A stretch of 64,000 bases of DNA from Mugil cephalus (taxonomy: Eukaryota; Chordata; Actinopteri; Mugiliformes; Mugilidae): the NCBI RefSeq assembly GCF_022458985.1, contig NC_061774.1:16454197-16518196 (forward strand), written 5' to 3'. Shown here one piece after another: positions 1 through 13,839 of the stretch. Each line of letters begins with the position of its first letter. Position 1 is the first letter of the stretch. Both the position numbers and the translations under genes were made by a program. The notes under the pieces are model-generated. The model made no database searches and was not told the DNA's origin. It was given only the letters and a program-made list of their open reading frames with translations.

Positions 1-3000
1 AACAAAAAACTAACTACACATAACAAACATCCACAGGTGGAAGTGAACAGGGAACACGGTCGTAGCGTTAACAATGTTCACGGACAGAGATATTGACTGT
101 TCGACAGAATTTCCAGATACAGTTTCCATTGAAGGAGCCTAAATCATGACATTACATAACGTGCCAGACCCTGACATTAAACGACCCCTGTTAACTCCAA
201 TAAAGGAAGCAGTGTGGGGTTCGCATGTTTTTTTTTTTGTTTTTTTTCCTTTGCTGCTGGCATTTTGCATTTTAAAGACCTCTTAACTGTCGAAACGTCA
301 GCCCAGCACCTCGCTGAAAAGAACAACAATTTTCAATTTCTGCTCCTGTTAACATGAAACGGTGGCACGGCTCCACTTAAATGTTGTTTTAGGCCTCTAT
401 GTCAGTGGGAGACGTGCTAAAAATGGCCTTTGAATGCATTTAACCAGATGCACGGACAGTGCTCTTCCTCCATCTGTTCTATTGTCTCGGTGTTCTCTGG
501 GATGAGGAGCGGATGCACCACCGAAGGAGATGCAGGAAATACTCTTGACCCAGAACAACACAGGCCAGCTTCTTCTAGCAGACTTTAGCATAGCGTCTTC
601 AGATGCAAAGTACTGCTTGACATGAAGGTATTCCCCTAATGCATAATAATCCATGACATGTGCAAATTGTCTATTGTTTTATGTGGACACAAAAAAAAAA
701 AAAAGGTTCTACGCTGGAATTGCTTTCATATTTCAAAGTGGTGACTTGACAAGAGCGTGCTTGGTGTAGTGGAAAATTCCTAGAGCTGTCTAAGGACAAA
801 TCAAAGTGGAGATGAAGGTTTATCGGTGCCTATGTCAAGGTCTATGTCATCTTTAACATGACTCCACACAAACAGCAGCAGGCTCGCTCACGGCAGTACC
901 GCCGCGCACATTTCAGAAATAGACACGTTGGCCGAGCATTAAAATTTACAGGGTGAGGCCATATATTTTTAATCACTCAATGGGTAAAAATAAAAGTGAA
1001 CCCGGTGAAGACCAGCGGTATGTGACGCTAAATAAAGTGAGGCGCGTGTATATATAGGGGGAGGTTTATGTTGTGTGTGTGTATAACAGCACATACGTGT
1101 TTTTACGGGATAATATTATGAAGGCAGAATGGATGCTGCTGACCCACAGCCTTTCACTGCTGCACCGCAGTTGTAAAAAAGTCTTGTGCCATATTCACAT
1201 GAATCCCATCAGGCGTGCGGAACGGGGGGGGGGAAGCAGTGAATTCTTGTGGCATATATTAAACAACAAACCTATGGTTAAGAAAATTCCAATTAAGCCC
1301 ATTAACATCATTAGAATTTATGACACAGTTCAAAACAAAATGACTTCCCAAGCAATTTAAGGCTCGGCAGAATTCTCCTTCAGGCTCCCAAATTCTAACC
1401 TCTTAATTGCTTCACTCTCAAATATTCAGGAGAAAAGAATCCAAAATCTCATTAGAGAAATACGAGCGGGGTTTTTCGGGGCGTAACGCTTTAGGGCTTT
1501 TCTGCTACAACCTTTTTTAATCAATTTCTTTATGTCGCTGCTGTTTTGTGTGTTGATCACGCAGTATAATTCCTCCCTGAAGTTTAGCCTGCAAATTATT
1601 GGAGTTAATGTTCCTGAAAAGTGGATGTGAGTTTTCAGCCTCTAAACTGTGAAGCGGATGGGTGAAATGTTATTTTAGTATGAAATAGTATTTCCTCTAT
1701 AAAATTTAAATTACACCATGGGAAAAATATAAATGAGACATACTGTAAGGCCTCATTTGGTAGTTTTCCTAAATTAAATATTACCAGATCTGAATATTTC
1801 CGGCCTGTTGCTAGCGGCAACGGAAGCTTTACACGCGGCTGCCTGTGGTGGTGACTGCACAGGGCTCAATGACCCAGCGAAGGCTAAGAGGTTATGACAC
1901 AAAATTCTTCTGCTATTATTACCCTGCGTGAAAACTGTGCAAGCTAGAAAGACGACAACAAGCATATGACAAACTTTCTGATTTACAGTGTTTCCACGAA
2001 GTTGGAGAACAACAGCCAGTAGCTGTCGTATTATACACTCTCCACTAGCGCATGCCCGTTTTGTGTCACGGTCCAAGGGGAAAAGGGCATATAGGGATAG
2101 CAGAGAGCCCCAGGTACTGTATTACATAATAGCATATTCCCCTCAAACGCTAGTCTCCTTTCATTCCTCCCCCAGTTGTAGTGGCAGCCACAGAGTATGA
2201 CAGACCTAAGCCGTATAGGGTAACCTCCCTGTAACTGTGGCATTCCTGTCCAGTGTTTTTCTACCAGTTGCCCCTTCTCTGCTCCTCTCTCTTGGGATTA
2301 GGAGGGACGTGCAGGATGTTCAGCTCCAAATTTCCCATAGAAGGCAGAAAAAACAGACAAATTCTACTGCTCAGAGGTCATGGAAGTTTCTTCTTTGTTG
2401 CCGCAGAATTTATTGGCGCCTGAGCTTCAGAAGTTATCAAAGTAAGAAACGCTGCCATTGGTTTCACTTTGTAGCCGATGATAGATGCCCATTATTTTCA
2501 TGATATCATCACAGTCTCCGGCGATGGCTCACCTCCAAAAAAACATGATAAAAAACAGTCTGCAGCGAACTAAAACTGGGGCACAAAGCGGTTTTTGTTC
2601 TCCACTGGTCTGCGCACGATGAAGGACGTATAATTGACACTCTGGGAGACGTATAAGTCGAGCCTCTCTTTCTGGGGCTCTAGGATGCATGAGTCACTCG
2701 TGTCAACCGTCACGAAAGACACGCAAGCCACCGGCCGCACCGTACTAGGAGGTCCAGTAATAACGCGCTGTTCTTTCTGGTGTCAAGGGCGATTTAACGG
2801 CCTGCAGCTCTCTGTGCTTTGGCTTTAATGAAGGCAAACAGGGTTGCCTCACTTCATGAAACATTCCAGCGATCATGTCCTTTTGCTCGAGCGGGGAAGT
2901 TTAATTAATGTCACTTACACATTCAGTGCAGGAAGGAGTTGCAGCAATGTTTTTACCTGTCATCTCAGCTCTATGCCAGCATTGTATCCCACAGGCCTGT

Positions 3001-6000
3001 GTTGCTTCCTTTCCAGGTTCCATGTCCTCGGCCGTTGCACTCTTGCCTCTACGCATCTTCCTTCCAAGAAAACGCGGCCAAATAGATATTCTTTGTTTCT
3101 GCGTTAAGGGTCTCGAGGTGAGGCGCGCTCTCTGCCTTGCTCTCGACTTAGGTGGGTGTGAGGTAATTAGAGAGCAGGTCCCTGTTAATCCAGGTCTCCA
3201 GGGAAACAGCTGCCATCCATCCCCCCCAGTTCCCATGGAGCAGCTTGAAGCCGAGGCGTGCAGGGACTCCTCAGCTGGCCACCGCTCCGTTCTGGATGGA
3301 TGCCCTTCACCGAGCACACGCAGGCTCTCGCCTCGCCTGCTACCAGAGGTATCAAGTCGGGATCACTGATCACATCACACATTCTGACAGTGCGAGAGCG
3401 AGACAGACAAATGGAAGAAAATCTCCATTGCAGTGGTTCCAGTCAGAGGCTCGATCCGTCAGCTATCGTTGTCACTGACGCAAAGATGCTCTTAGAACAC
3501 AGAGCGCTGTCAGGAAACGAGAAGACAGAGGACAGATGCTTAACTGTGTTCCCAGCTTATCATTACATCTCCAGACACAGCATAAGAAAAACAAACGGCT
3601 TAAAGCAGCTCTTCTACTTCTTCTTGACAGATTTGCAACACTAGTGACTGCAACTGAACCGGGAAGACGGATCACCGGCGACGCTGCCAGGCGCTGACTC
3701 CCGATGATTCAGATCAACTTGTTTCATTGACCCAGCCGAAATCCAACACCAAAAATAAACATCGCAACTCTATTATTTCTATCTGTGTTTGAGAATTAGT
3801 CGGGATTTTTCTTTTGGTTTCTCTTCTAATTGCAAGATGAGACGGATGATTGATGAGGTTTATAAACCGGAGAGCCAAATCACACAGCGCTGCTCTGATT
3901 TAGTCAAAGTAAACTTGTGCGTTTGAATAAAAATATTTGAAGAACCAGATGAAATCTTGATGTACACAACACATTAACTACTCATAACTTGTGGATTAGA
4001 GGATTTCATCACAAAGTTTGGATTATTGTGCGCACTTTATTTGACGTTTTCCTTTAATCCGCGGCCAGTACGTGATGTTCGAATTCAACTGTTAATTCCA
4101 GCGCCGTCAAAATCTGGCGAACCTGGAATGTGTTGGATTAGACACTATCTGCTGTCTGCGGGCCCACTTCACGGACAGACTGCTTATCAGACATCAAAGA
4201 GAACCGCCATGGGAGGACATGAGCCTCTGTCAGATGATCTCATGTCCAGGGCCTTCTGCTACAATGTACACTATGCAGCTTATATATTCAAACAGGTAAA
4301 CAGCTAGGTCCGGTGACATGGAGTGGGGTTGCATTTTTGAAATTCGCTCCCCTTTATCAATGAGATCAGGGACAAAGTCATAGGTGCCATAAACACCCAT
4401 TACATAACCGTTTCACTCGAAGCAGGGAAACATCGGGGTCAGTTTCACAGACACTCGTTTCACCTTTAACACTTATACCGCTGAGTGCTTCCGTCCATCT
4501 GTGCCCCTTTTCCTGTTCTCCGCGTCCCTGCGCTGCCATCGGGTCAATCATCATCTGAGGTCTTTGTCTTCTCTGCTTCTAACAGGGGTTTGTCCTCACT
4601 CATTATTCTCATTCCCGCTCCTCAGAGCTAATCTTCCCCTCATTCCCAGATCCCGGCCCTCTTCCTCTCTCCCTCGCTCTCTTGTCATGACATCGGCCTG
4701 TGACACGTGTGGGAAACTTCTGCGGGGCCCCTGCTTCAGACGGGACACTGATATACTGAGAGTGGTGGGTGACGGGGCTATTTCGGGAACTTGTAAATAC
4801 GAGAACTTCCTTTCCTGACGTATATCTTATATCCCAGCGGATTAGTAACAACAAGAAGCAATACAGATGCAGGAATCTGGCATGTTTCTTAGCGCCGCTG
4901 CTACTTCTACTACTGCTTCTCCTTCTCTCTGAATCGACACTAAGACAGAGCTCCAGAATAATAGCCATTTTTATTGTTCCCCACCAGTTACTGCGCAGTA
5001 AAAGTGGCTCTCGTTTAAAAGCAGCCTGTAATTAGCAATTGTTCTTTAGTCTGTATAATAGAATTTTCAGGTGCTTCCATGTGTTGGGCCCAGTTTTTAT
5101 TATTATTATTATGGGGGGGGGGGGGGAGCATCCGGCTCCGACACCCAAACCCTCTCAAACCCCTGTTTGGAAACGGGGAGACAAGACAGGGAGCAAAACA
5201 GGGGAGAGACATTATTGAATTGGAACTTCAGAGGAGGAAGCGGAGATTGCGATAAGGGGGATCCTGGCTAGGCTGCCAGCATTTTATCAGGAAACAGACC
5301 AGGCTGGATCACATGAGAGACTCTGAACGGCTAATGGAAGATGGAGTGTGGTTTTCTTGTAAGCTGTATTCAGAACTGCGTCGGGGTAAACTAGAGGAAG
5401 ACCAACAGATATAATAATAAATTAAGATTCCTAAATAATACAAACACCTCATCTATAAAGATTATTAATAGATGATATATATACATGCACTAAATATCAG
5501 TGATGAATGACAGTGGGACTAATTTTCTCTGTTTCTCACTCAGGCCCCCAGGAGCTTTGTCACATGTGAGAGAAATAACCAAGGTCAAATTAACACACAC
5601 AGGAGACAGCCTTCTTTCACTCCAGATGTCCATTACAGGCGATCTCTGCAACATGCAGCATGCAACATGAGACAAAGCAACAGATGTAATTTTCCACTTT
5701 CTTCAAAACGCTCAGTCTGGCTCCTGGTCTGGGATCTTCTGCTGACATCATGACTTTAATGATTTTAAACAACGCAGAGCCCAAACACATAATAGGTTCC
5801 ATTACTCCTCAAAAAGAGGCTCTTCTCCGCTGCCCAGCCTTCAAACGGTACAATACACAACCACACCTGTTGCTTGAAGCAACAAGACATAAGCAACTAC
5901 TTCCATCCAAGCGCAGAGTAAACACTGAAAGGGAGTTTACATTTAGACTATGAATGTCTCAACAGGAACAGTGTTTACTGTCTTGTGCAGTGACCTAACA

Positions 6001-6971
6001 CGGGGAAGGAACATGATGGGAGATGTCACTTAGTTTAGCTACAGCCACCCGGTGAACTCATTCTTTCACTGGCCAAGTCTGAGCCCTCTAACGACCGTCA
6101 ATGTGGCATATCAATGTGATGAAGTGGCGCCACCTAGTGTCCATTATTAGTATGTGTTAATTTTATACAGCCTTAACAGAGTTACAAGGCCAAAGAGAGA
6201 TTGTTAAACTTGTGTGGTTAAAGTGCCCTTGAGTAGTACAGGGTCTGAAAGGGCTCTTTTCCTTGAGGGGGCATTATGTATCTCATGACATTAAATGTGC
6301 TGGGTTTTAAACATAAAACCTTATTGTTAGGGTTAGTATAAGAGTTTGGGCCCTTCTGTTAAAGTGTTCACACTGTCTTAAAACCAAGCTCTTCTAAAGA
6401 ACAGAGTAAGTGGTTTAAGGTTACAGAAAAGAGGGGAATGAGTGACAAACAAACACCACAAGGTAAATGTTAAAAGGTCTAAATAAATGAAGGAAAAAAG
6501 GGAAGAGGCAGATCGTGAGGGAACTTCCAGGAGTTTAAAAAACATACCCACTGTTTAGTTTCCTTTGCTTCTAGATTACGCTGGTTCTTGACCGGTGGCT
6601 TCCTTGACTATTCTCCAAACCATTTTTCTCATCAGGGGTCTGAGAAAGTTATGACACAGCCTCTGTGAACCTCTCTCAGCCACATGGGGTTTGATAAAGC
6701 GACGTATGAGCGACAGGCATTTCCTGTCTGTCTAAAACAATAAATAGCAGCGCAGTTTAATTCAGTTAAGATGTGGCAAAACGGCTCAGACAGTGAACGA
6801 GGAATTGAGAAAGAACATGGCTCTCAACAGCTGCACGGTCTGACAGCGGCAGTAAATAACACATATTATTTTTTAAAATAGTTAGAGATAATGCTTACCA
6901 CTTGATCACAATAAACGCAACTAAATTTAAATCTTTAATAGGCAAAAACATGTTTTCCTTTCGGTCTATCG
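1..6971. other. Intergenic DNA, no gene supported
   Basis: No reading frame here shows a recognisable domain, and I could not chain any set of exons with splice sites. Open frames up to about 150 codons occur (for example around 2900-3370) but look like chance. There are homopolymer runs, including 14 G at 5113-5126, and a (TTA)n stretch before it. Parts such as roughly 1240-1520 and 3740-3960 are free of simple repeats and rich in ATTA/TAAT cores, as is common in conserved fish enhancers, but conservation cannot be seen from one sequence. The next gene to the left lies outside the window. Confidence 0.6.
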
Positions 6972-7432
6972 CAGTGGTTCTGAACTGGTCTGGCTTCAGG
7001 ACCCACCATCACTCCTTAACGACACACCGCGACCCAAATCAAAGAACATTTTCAACTTCTCAAGTTTATTGTATGAAAAGATTGTGTAGTTTGAACATTT
7101 TTACACTCAATCAGCTGCATTTTAATTAAAACCAAAACTCACTACAGTAATTTCAGCCTTTTTGAATAGACTCAACAGTGATTTCATGCACAAACACGAA
7201 ACAAAAAAGTCCAAATACTGAGAAGTAGTTTCAAAATACTCAAAATATGTAGCTTTACCCATCTATTGAATATATACTAATGTCCTATTAAAACTATTCA
7301 GTCACTTACCCAATCATTATTCATAAGGCTAACATGACAATCAGAACATTTCACTAACAGACATTTTAAACAGACTCATTTGGTGTTTTCATGCAAACTA
7401 CACAGAAGAAAAAAGTGCAACTGTTGAGAAAT

Positions 7433-7433
7433 A

Positions 7434-7476
<43 letters not shown>

Positions 7477-7477
7477 A
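7433..7477. repeat. (AAAT)n microsatellite
   Basis: About eleven tandem ATAA units inside the hAT-like element. A frame coding repeated FIYL on the minus strand is a by-product of this repeat. Confidence 0.95.
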
Positions 7478-7802
7478 AAACTCCAATTGTGTAGCTTTAG
7501 CTGAGAATCCTGACTTACCGAATCTATGATAGCCAACACTGCACTGGGGAAAAATGCAATTCAAAAGGATTTAATGATACAAAATTAACTTTCCTTCTGA
7601 TTACATTAGCACGTCAATGCACAAAACACACACATTCTCAGATAATTTGTGTCTTACCTGCGTTTCACCGTTCTAAATTAATAATATGTCAACAAACTTT
7701 GTGAATCTTCTTCTATGGTGTGAAATGGCGGATGTCCCCGGCCACCTACTGCCACCTACTGTTACGGAGTGTGAATCGATGACATTTTTGAACGTTTTCT
7801 TA

Positions 7803-7804
<2 letters not shown>

Positions 7805-7834
<30 letters not shown>
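7805..7834. repeat. Poly(T) run of 30
   Basis: Thirty uninterrupted T bases within the hAT-like element. On the minus strand this is poly(A), so it could be the tail of a short retroposed insert, but no SINE body is recognisable next to it. Confidence 0.9.
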
Positions 7835-7836
<2 letters not shown>

Positions 7837-8034
7837 ACTGGGAATTCGTCCCGGGACCCATTGAAAACAGCCCTGCAACACACTTTTGGGTCGCGACTCA
7901 CCAGTTGAGAAACACTTCTGTGTGGTAACATGTGGGAGTGTAGAAGACAGAGCAGTGGAGCAGTTGAGTAGTTGCAGTTATAGTAAGTAAATAGTTGTGT
8001 CCATGTAGCATAGTGGGACTACAGGAGTATTACA

Positions 8035-8088
8035 GCAGTGTTTCCCATTAAGGGATTAATAAAGTTGTTTTGAATCTGAATTTGAATT
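8035..8088 (+). mobile_element. 3' tail of a LINE-type retroposon
   Basis: The stretch 'tttcccattaagggattaat' followed by 'aaagttgttttgaatctgaa' and a TGAAT-type tail has the form of the 3' end of fish Rex/L2/CR1-like LINEs (short hairpin, GGGATTAATAAAGT, then a short tandem tail). Only the tail is recognised. No reverse-transcriptase frame is visible upstream. Confidence 0.5.
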
Positions 8089-9203
8089 GTCGCCACTGTA
8101 TCTTTTTACAAACATATTGCGGAAGTGACAATAAACACGATTGGAACGCTGAAGTGTAAATATTGATGTAAATTATTATATTTTTTCTGTGAGGTTGTAC
8201 ATAATATATGACATTCAATTTTATGCAGTTACTTAGGCCAGGTAGATCGTACAGCAGCCAAATGCAGCCTTTGAATAATTAACCATTTCTTTGTTATTTA
8301 TAAATAATTAACAGCCTTAAGTGAAATTACACACTTTCAAGTTACAGAGAGAGTGGGAGGGGTGACATTAATATAATTTGTCTTACCCTTTGTGCTGCTT
8401 TTAAGTTTCTTGTCTTTGTGTGGAAGAGGCAACCTGCACAAAGCAGGGAGTCTGTTTGAAGAGTGGTTACTTCCCATGGTGTCGTCTGTTGAAAACCTCG
8501 CGATTTAAAATAAAGCAGAAAAACGAGTGTGTGCTCTGGTAGTTGTCCCTTCTAGTAGCAGCTTACACTCTCTTATAGTGCGCGTCTGGCTTTTTGAAAC
8601 TGTTTTGCAACAAACAAATCCCGCCTGAAATTTGAAGATGTGTAAACACGAGCACGTGGCTGTTGTTATCGCTCTATTTTGTCCAATAAAATCCAGGGGA
8701 AGGACGTTGGCACGTGGGAAAGGTGTGTGTGCTCGCGCGTGCGCGCGCGCGGCAGTGAACACCACGGACCGTTAATGACACTGGAAAGTTTTCTAAAAAA
8801 AAAAAAAAAGGGGGGGGGGTCAACTGTAATGATCCCGTCCTTGAGAGGTGACTGCGAACAGACGGTCTGTTGTGTGGAGTAGGGTTACCTTTATTTGTTT
8901 TTAACACATTCAAATAAGGACAAAAGAAGGCGTATAAAGCAAAATGTTCACGGGACAAGTTCATTATTAGCCTATTGTAGCATATTTACGTGACATGTTG
9001 TTTGAAATAGACAGATACTTTAATGTGATATTCTACAGTTGGCACGTGACAGTTGGAAAAGCACTGTTCAACTGATAAAATAAAACTGTATTTCATGAAA
9101 CAGTCTGAAGGTGGAGCCAATTCCTGAGGTAGCTTGTTTTATGTACGGTATATTCCCTGTAAAGCATCATATGGTTTTTATATACATAATATCTCACATA
9201 ATA

Positions 9204-9704
9204 TACAACAATCAGGCTTAACATTATGACCACTGACAGGAGAAATAAACGACATTGACCATCTTGCCACAATTCAATGATCTGCTGGGCAACTTTGGGA
9301 CCTGCCGTTCGTGTGGATCTTATTTATGTGTCACCCACCTAGACCAGACCAGGCGCTCTCATCCCATAGCATTGACACTCCTTGATGGCATCAGCCATCC
9401 CCAGCAGTATACAGCCTGACACAGACACACGCCCAAAAACGGTTAAGGAACAACTCAAAAAACATGAAAAACAGCACGAGGTGTTGACTTCCAAATTCAC
9501 TTAATCTTAAACTCAAGTATCAGTGGGATGAACTGGAACAAGCCTGATCCAGAGAGGCCCCTCCCCTCGCCTCATGTCAGACACCGCAGGACAGAGGGCC
9601 CATGTCCGTTCTCTGATGAGCCGCAACTCTTTTGGAGGCACAAGGAAGACCTACACAATTAATAGGAAGGTGGTCATAATGTTATGCCTAATCAGTGGAC
9701 TGTA
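9204..9704 (+). mobile_element. Internally deleted Tc1-like transposon, family 1
   Basis: The left inverted repeat (9211-9233, ATCAGGCTTAACATTATGAC) matches the inverse of the right one (9670-9692) at 21 of 23 positions, and a TA dinucleotide lies just outside each end as expected for Tc1/mariner insertion. Interior blocks correspond to the C-terminal part of a Tc1-like transposase gene (around 9285-9345 and 9478-9575), while the middle is missing. Frameshifts and the deletion make it non-functional. A second fragment of the same family lies at 54012-54560. Confidence 0.75.
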
Positions 9705-9717
9705 AATATTTCATAAT

Positions 9718-10075
9718 ATACACTCACCTGCCACTCAATTAGGGTAAAAACCAGTGCATTAATATAACATTCCTACACCAAATATTCATGAGGAGTCTTT
9801 TGTTTCAACTGAGAAAGCTGTATCATTTGTATTTCGGAAGCTGCAGTTTGTAGTACTATTGAACTGTTTTGTGTATTTTAACAACCCATTTTATTCAGTG
9901 GGTTAGACATAACAGCAAACACCTTTGTGCTTAACTGAAACTGCTCCAAAAACAGTTGAATTACCAACTTTTATATACCGTTTTCAACATTGTTGAACAG
10001 TAATTTTAAGGCAAGACTGTTTCATTAGAGTAAATTAGTGTAATTAGTGTACCCAATTAACTGGAAAATGAGCTA
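9718..10075. mobile_element. Short Tc1-like derivative, family 2
   Basis: The left end 'acactcacctgccactcaat' followed by TAGG resembles the terminus of another widespread fish Tc1-like family. At 10047-10072 the sequence 'gtacccaattaactgg' reads as a diverged inverse of that end. No transposase is left in the 0.35 kb between. It starts 14 bp after the preceding Tc1-like element. The right boundary is uncertain. Confidence 0.45.
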
Positions 10076-13000
10076 ATATAAAGTAAAATCTCACTCAAAT
10101 CAACACCACAAATTTGTACCTCATGTAAATGTAGCATGTGTGCTCTATGTTGACTGTAATAAGGTATGTTTTTTTTTTTTATTATTCTCTCACTGTAAAT
10201 CTGCTCCTTTAAACACTTCTGTCAAAATCAAAATAACATGTTTTCAAAAATTTTGGCATGTGACGACAATTACAGTAATGCTCCCAGCCTGTTCCCATGC
10301 CCCACAACATAACCCATAAGCCACAACCGCAGAGTTCTGTGTCCCGATAAAGGGGTTACCAGCATTTGAAGCTAAATGATTTACTTTCCCTCGTTTTGAC
10401 CTAATACGTCAATGTTTCAGTTTTACGGAAAAGTTGATCATTAACTTCAGCGAATGCTGATTGCTCAAGTGGTCACATTTCCCTCTAAATGCTCGTTGCA
10501 GCCTCTCCGTTGGGAGTGTTACTCATTAACAATACTGGTCAAAAGTCAACAGTTTGCATCAGAATCGCTTTAACCTTTTATTCAACCAATGACAGTCGAC
10601 CACTTCCCTCGAGTTATGCAGCTTACTTCAGCAGTTTTCATCTGTTAGACTTGGGGCTATTTATTGAATTGTGGTGAAAACGTGAATAGCGGAAGGAGAG
10701 GATCATGAGGTCAGGTTAATATAAATCCCCAGGGCTGACTCATGAGGTGTTTTACTGGGGAGTTGTTGATTTTTTTTTTTTTTATCCTCCCACGCTCAGC
10801 ATCTCATAGATGAGAGAGTGATCATGCTGGGAATTTAAGTCAATATTAAAAAAAAAAAAAAGCCTAAGTGCTTTTAAGGATATATTGAACATTTTCTTTG
10901 TGGGTGCCCTATTTACATCCTGAACAAAGAGCACTGCTCATAGGTGAAACACACAATATGTTCCATAAGATGGCGCTCACACCCAATGGATTCAATGGAG
11001 ACGGCTCAGAGTCTGTAATCCCTGAACATGTGTTTAACAGACTATTGATCCACTCCTTTTAGTGTGCTGTCACAGGTTAGTTACAGATCATATACAGGGC
11101 AAATGAAATTACACAAAATTAATTTTCAAATTTACTGTATTTTCGAGGGAGCTTCTCCTTGTGTGTGGTTGGTGTACTTCGCTATGTCATATCTCAACCG
11201 TTTGTCCACAAAGACAAAAAGGACAAAAAAGAGCAAATGAATGACTTTACTGATTCGCTGCATGGTGCAATAGACAACATGGAGCCTTTTTGTGCGGTGG
11301 GTTAGGTAAGAGCATACAGAGATGAAAACTGATACCACCACTGAGGTTACATAATATACAAAATGACGGCCATGTAGATGTGTGCAGCAATTCTTAAACA
11401 AGTATATGTGAGGAAGACTGTGTGGTTAAGAAGATGACTAAGAAACACTTCCGTAACATATAAGCACAAACAATACAAAGAATTCAGGTGTGAACCATGA
11501 ATTCGAGTGGAAAACGGATATAACAATTCACAGGAAACACTATGTGACATAGGTTTTTCTAGTGGGTGACTGCAGCTTGGTCAATTCTTGCGCAATTGGA
11601 AAGGACAAAGACGGACAGGTTTTGCTCAATGTCTTGACAGCACGCGTTTTGCAATGCTTGATGTGACTCTCTGTGTCAAGTGGCTCAAAAACACAGTTTT
11701 GCAACTTTACAACAAAAAAATCCTGTCACAGTTCAGTTGGAATCGACCGTATTAAAGCTCGTCTTTCATTAAACAGCCGCGCTGACGCCGTAAATACACC
11801 GACACCATATGATTTCTCATCCTTTCTCGGTCATGTGGCCTCCGCAGTTTGTAAGATAGCCTTTGTGTGCATTTGGTGTGAAAAGCGTCAGTGTTTACAT
11901 TCAGGAAGTCCCATGCCTTTGCCCGAGGCCCCCAGATTTCCAAAGCGTGATTACTCAAGCAGAAGCAGATTTAACTCCTCTTTTTCTTCTTTGTTGTGGT
12001 CATAACTGGTAGCAGCCTCTGCCTGCTTTGCAAAGATTCAGATTCTGCCACTGATTTGACCAGGTCAGGGTAAGAGGACCGCTTTTCTTCGTGACACAAG
12101 TCATGACGCTCAAAAGCAATACATATGTAGGCCCAAAATGCTTCCACATATCTGAGTTGTCTTAACCTGCAGCTTTGCGATCTATGTGCGCACATATGCA
12201 TGTTCTTTGGGTGTGTGACATCATCTGAACAGAGTGCAGTCAGTGGAAGACAGGATGCCAGACATTCCTTCAATACTCCACACAGGATCTCTCTTCTGCT
12301 TGTGAACACAACCCCATACCTCCAGTGAGTGGAAAAATACTGACTCTATTCAGAGTCCGAGGGCTGAATGGGGCTCTGAAAGGGCCGGGAAGGTGTCTCG
12401 CTCCCGTAACACACTCAAGTATCAAATTATCTATTTTCATTATGAGCAGTTAAAAGCTATTAATCCTGTTTTTAAAAGGTTTAACAAAAAAAAAAACAAA
12501 GTGCCTCACTTTTGGCATCTCATAGCAGACTCTCTTATCTGGACAGGTGGAATGACCTCAAACACAAAGGGAGATTGATGTGCAGTGATAACAACGCACA
12601 CCTTCAGAGGCGACACAGTTTCTCTTCCACCGGTCACATTCCAGACGGGCTTGCTGAAAGGAAAAGGGAGCCCTGCTGGCAAGGAAGAGCCACTTCGCTG
12701 CAGCCATACGTAATGTCCTGACATTCCTTCGGCTATAGACTCCGGCTATCATGCCCCAGATCTGGCCTTATCTCAGGCTCCTGTCACGCAACAGCAGCGT
12801 ATCTGGCTTACGCTGCTGCTGGCTGTTGCTGTTGGCCACCTTTTTGGTAAAGCCATGCTCTGGAATGACATGGTTTGAAAAAAAAAAAAAAATGAGAAGA
12901 AAACGCACTGACACTTATTACACTTATTGTTGTTGTTGTTGTTTTTTTCTTGGTTTGACACATCGCCCTCTTTTTCGCCACCACCTCCGTCAGATTTGCC

Positions 13001-13839
13001 ACAGCAGGCCGAGGCTGCGTGTTGATGTTCAGATTAGAGTAACAACAATGCCTCAGATGCCTCAGCCACCGGATATTACAGAGGCCTCCCCGTCACAGTC
13101 ACAATCCTCTTACTGATTTACTGCAGGTGCCTATTATGCAGTGACATCAATGTGTGGACTAAATCTCCCTCAGGATATAAAGTGTGTCAGTGAGATTGGT
13201 TTAATCCAGTTTTAAGGTACATTGAGGTGAGAGTAATTACTCTGCATGTGCCAGTTATGAGACTAACTATTATGCACCGATGTAACTGTGTCAGTTATCG
13301 AAAGAAAACATATTCGACTCAACAACTTGCTATAAATCTTCACATCAGATATTTTGATTTGACTTTGGGGACAGTGTTAGTAATAATATTATAGCAGCTA
13401 CCCTAAAACTGAGGCCTCTAAATGACGTGTGCAGTCTTAAAGAACCACAGACTCAAAGATTGAGTCATTTCATTTGTTAACGGCTAGAATAGTGAAGTAT
13501 GTATATTCTATTAATGAACAGACACATACACTTAGAATGCTTTTTTCCATTTCTGGCGGCTCATCATTCAAAATAGTGGATGTGTATAAAGGCAAACATC
13601 CGTGGTACTGATCATTTTAAGCTCCCCCATATGCTGAGATGTGAGACGTTAAACTGCAAAGCAAAATGTCATCTGAGTAGCTGGCACGTCACTGTGCACG
13701 TTTGTTCGCTCTGGTAGAACATTGTGGTCACAAGCCGCACAAACAGCCTCTATATGTGGTCTGAGAGATCAGGTCTGCGATTATCATCCTGCACCCCAGT
13801 TGGTGTAGGTGTTTATTTGCATACATACACCGAGACGGG
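10076..13839. other. Intergenic DNA, no gene supported
   Basis: No convincing exon found. Two overlapping minus-strand frames at 11132-11550 are rich in hydrophobic residues but belong to different frames and match no family I recognise. The interval 12843-12877 (read on the minus strand) shares a motif of about 30 nt with 15287-15323 inside the inverted-repeat element at 14585-15372, so 12770-12960 may be a minus-strand fragment of that family. The rest shows only homopolymers and a (TTG)n tract near 12928-12942. Confidence 0.5.

Larger units (their letters stand above)
6972..7920. mobile_element. Degraded hAT-like non-autonomous DNA transposon
   Basis: The left end reads CAGTGGTTCTGAACTGGTC and the right end is its imperfect inverse (about 7900-7920, reading CAGAAGTGTTTCTCAACTGG on the minus strand). 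Next to each end is the pair of phrases typical of this fish repeat class: 'ggacccaccatc' on the left and 'gggtcgcgactcaccag' on the right. No transposase frame is visible inside. The interior has acquired an (AAAT)n tract and a run of 30 T. The family is assigned from recalled terminal sequence of hAT-type MITEs; I could not confirm an 8-bp target duplication. Confidence 0.55.

Noticed and set aside
2901..3369. Open frames of 138 and 153 codons on opposite strands
   Set aside because: They overlap each other, have no domain and no splice partners; the length is within chance for this base composition.
5098..5126. G14 run as a G-quadruplex control element
   Set aside because: A lone homopolymer next to a (TTA)n tract looks like simple-sequence drift; no gene is near.
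11132..11550. Hydrophobic minus-strand frames resembling part of a seven-helix receptor
   Set aside because: The two frames are out of phase, lack any receptor signature such as a DRY-like or NPxxY motif, and cannot be joined without an assumed frameshift.
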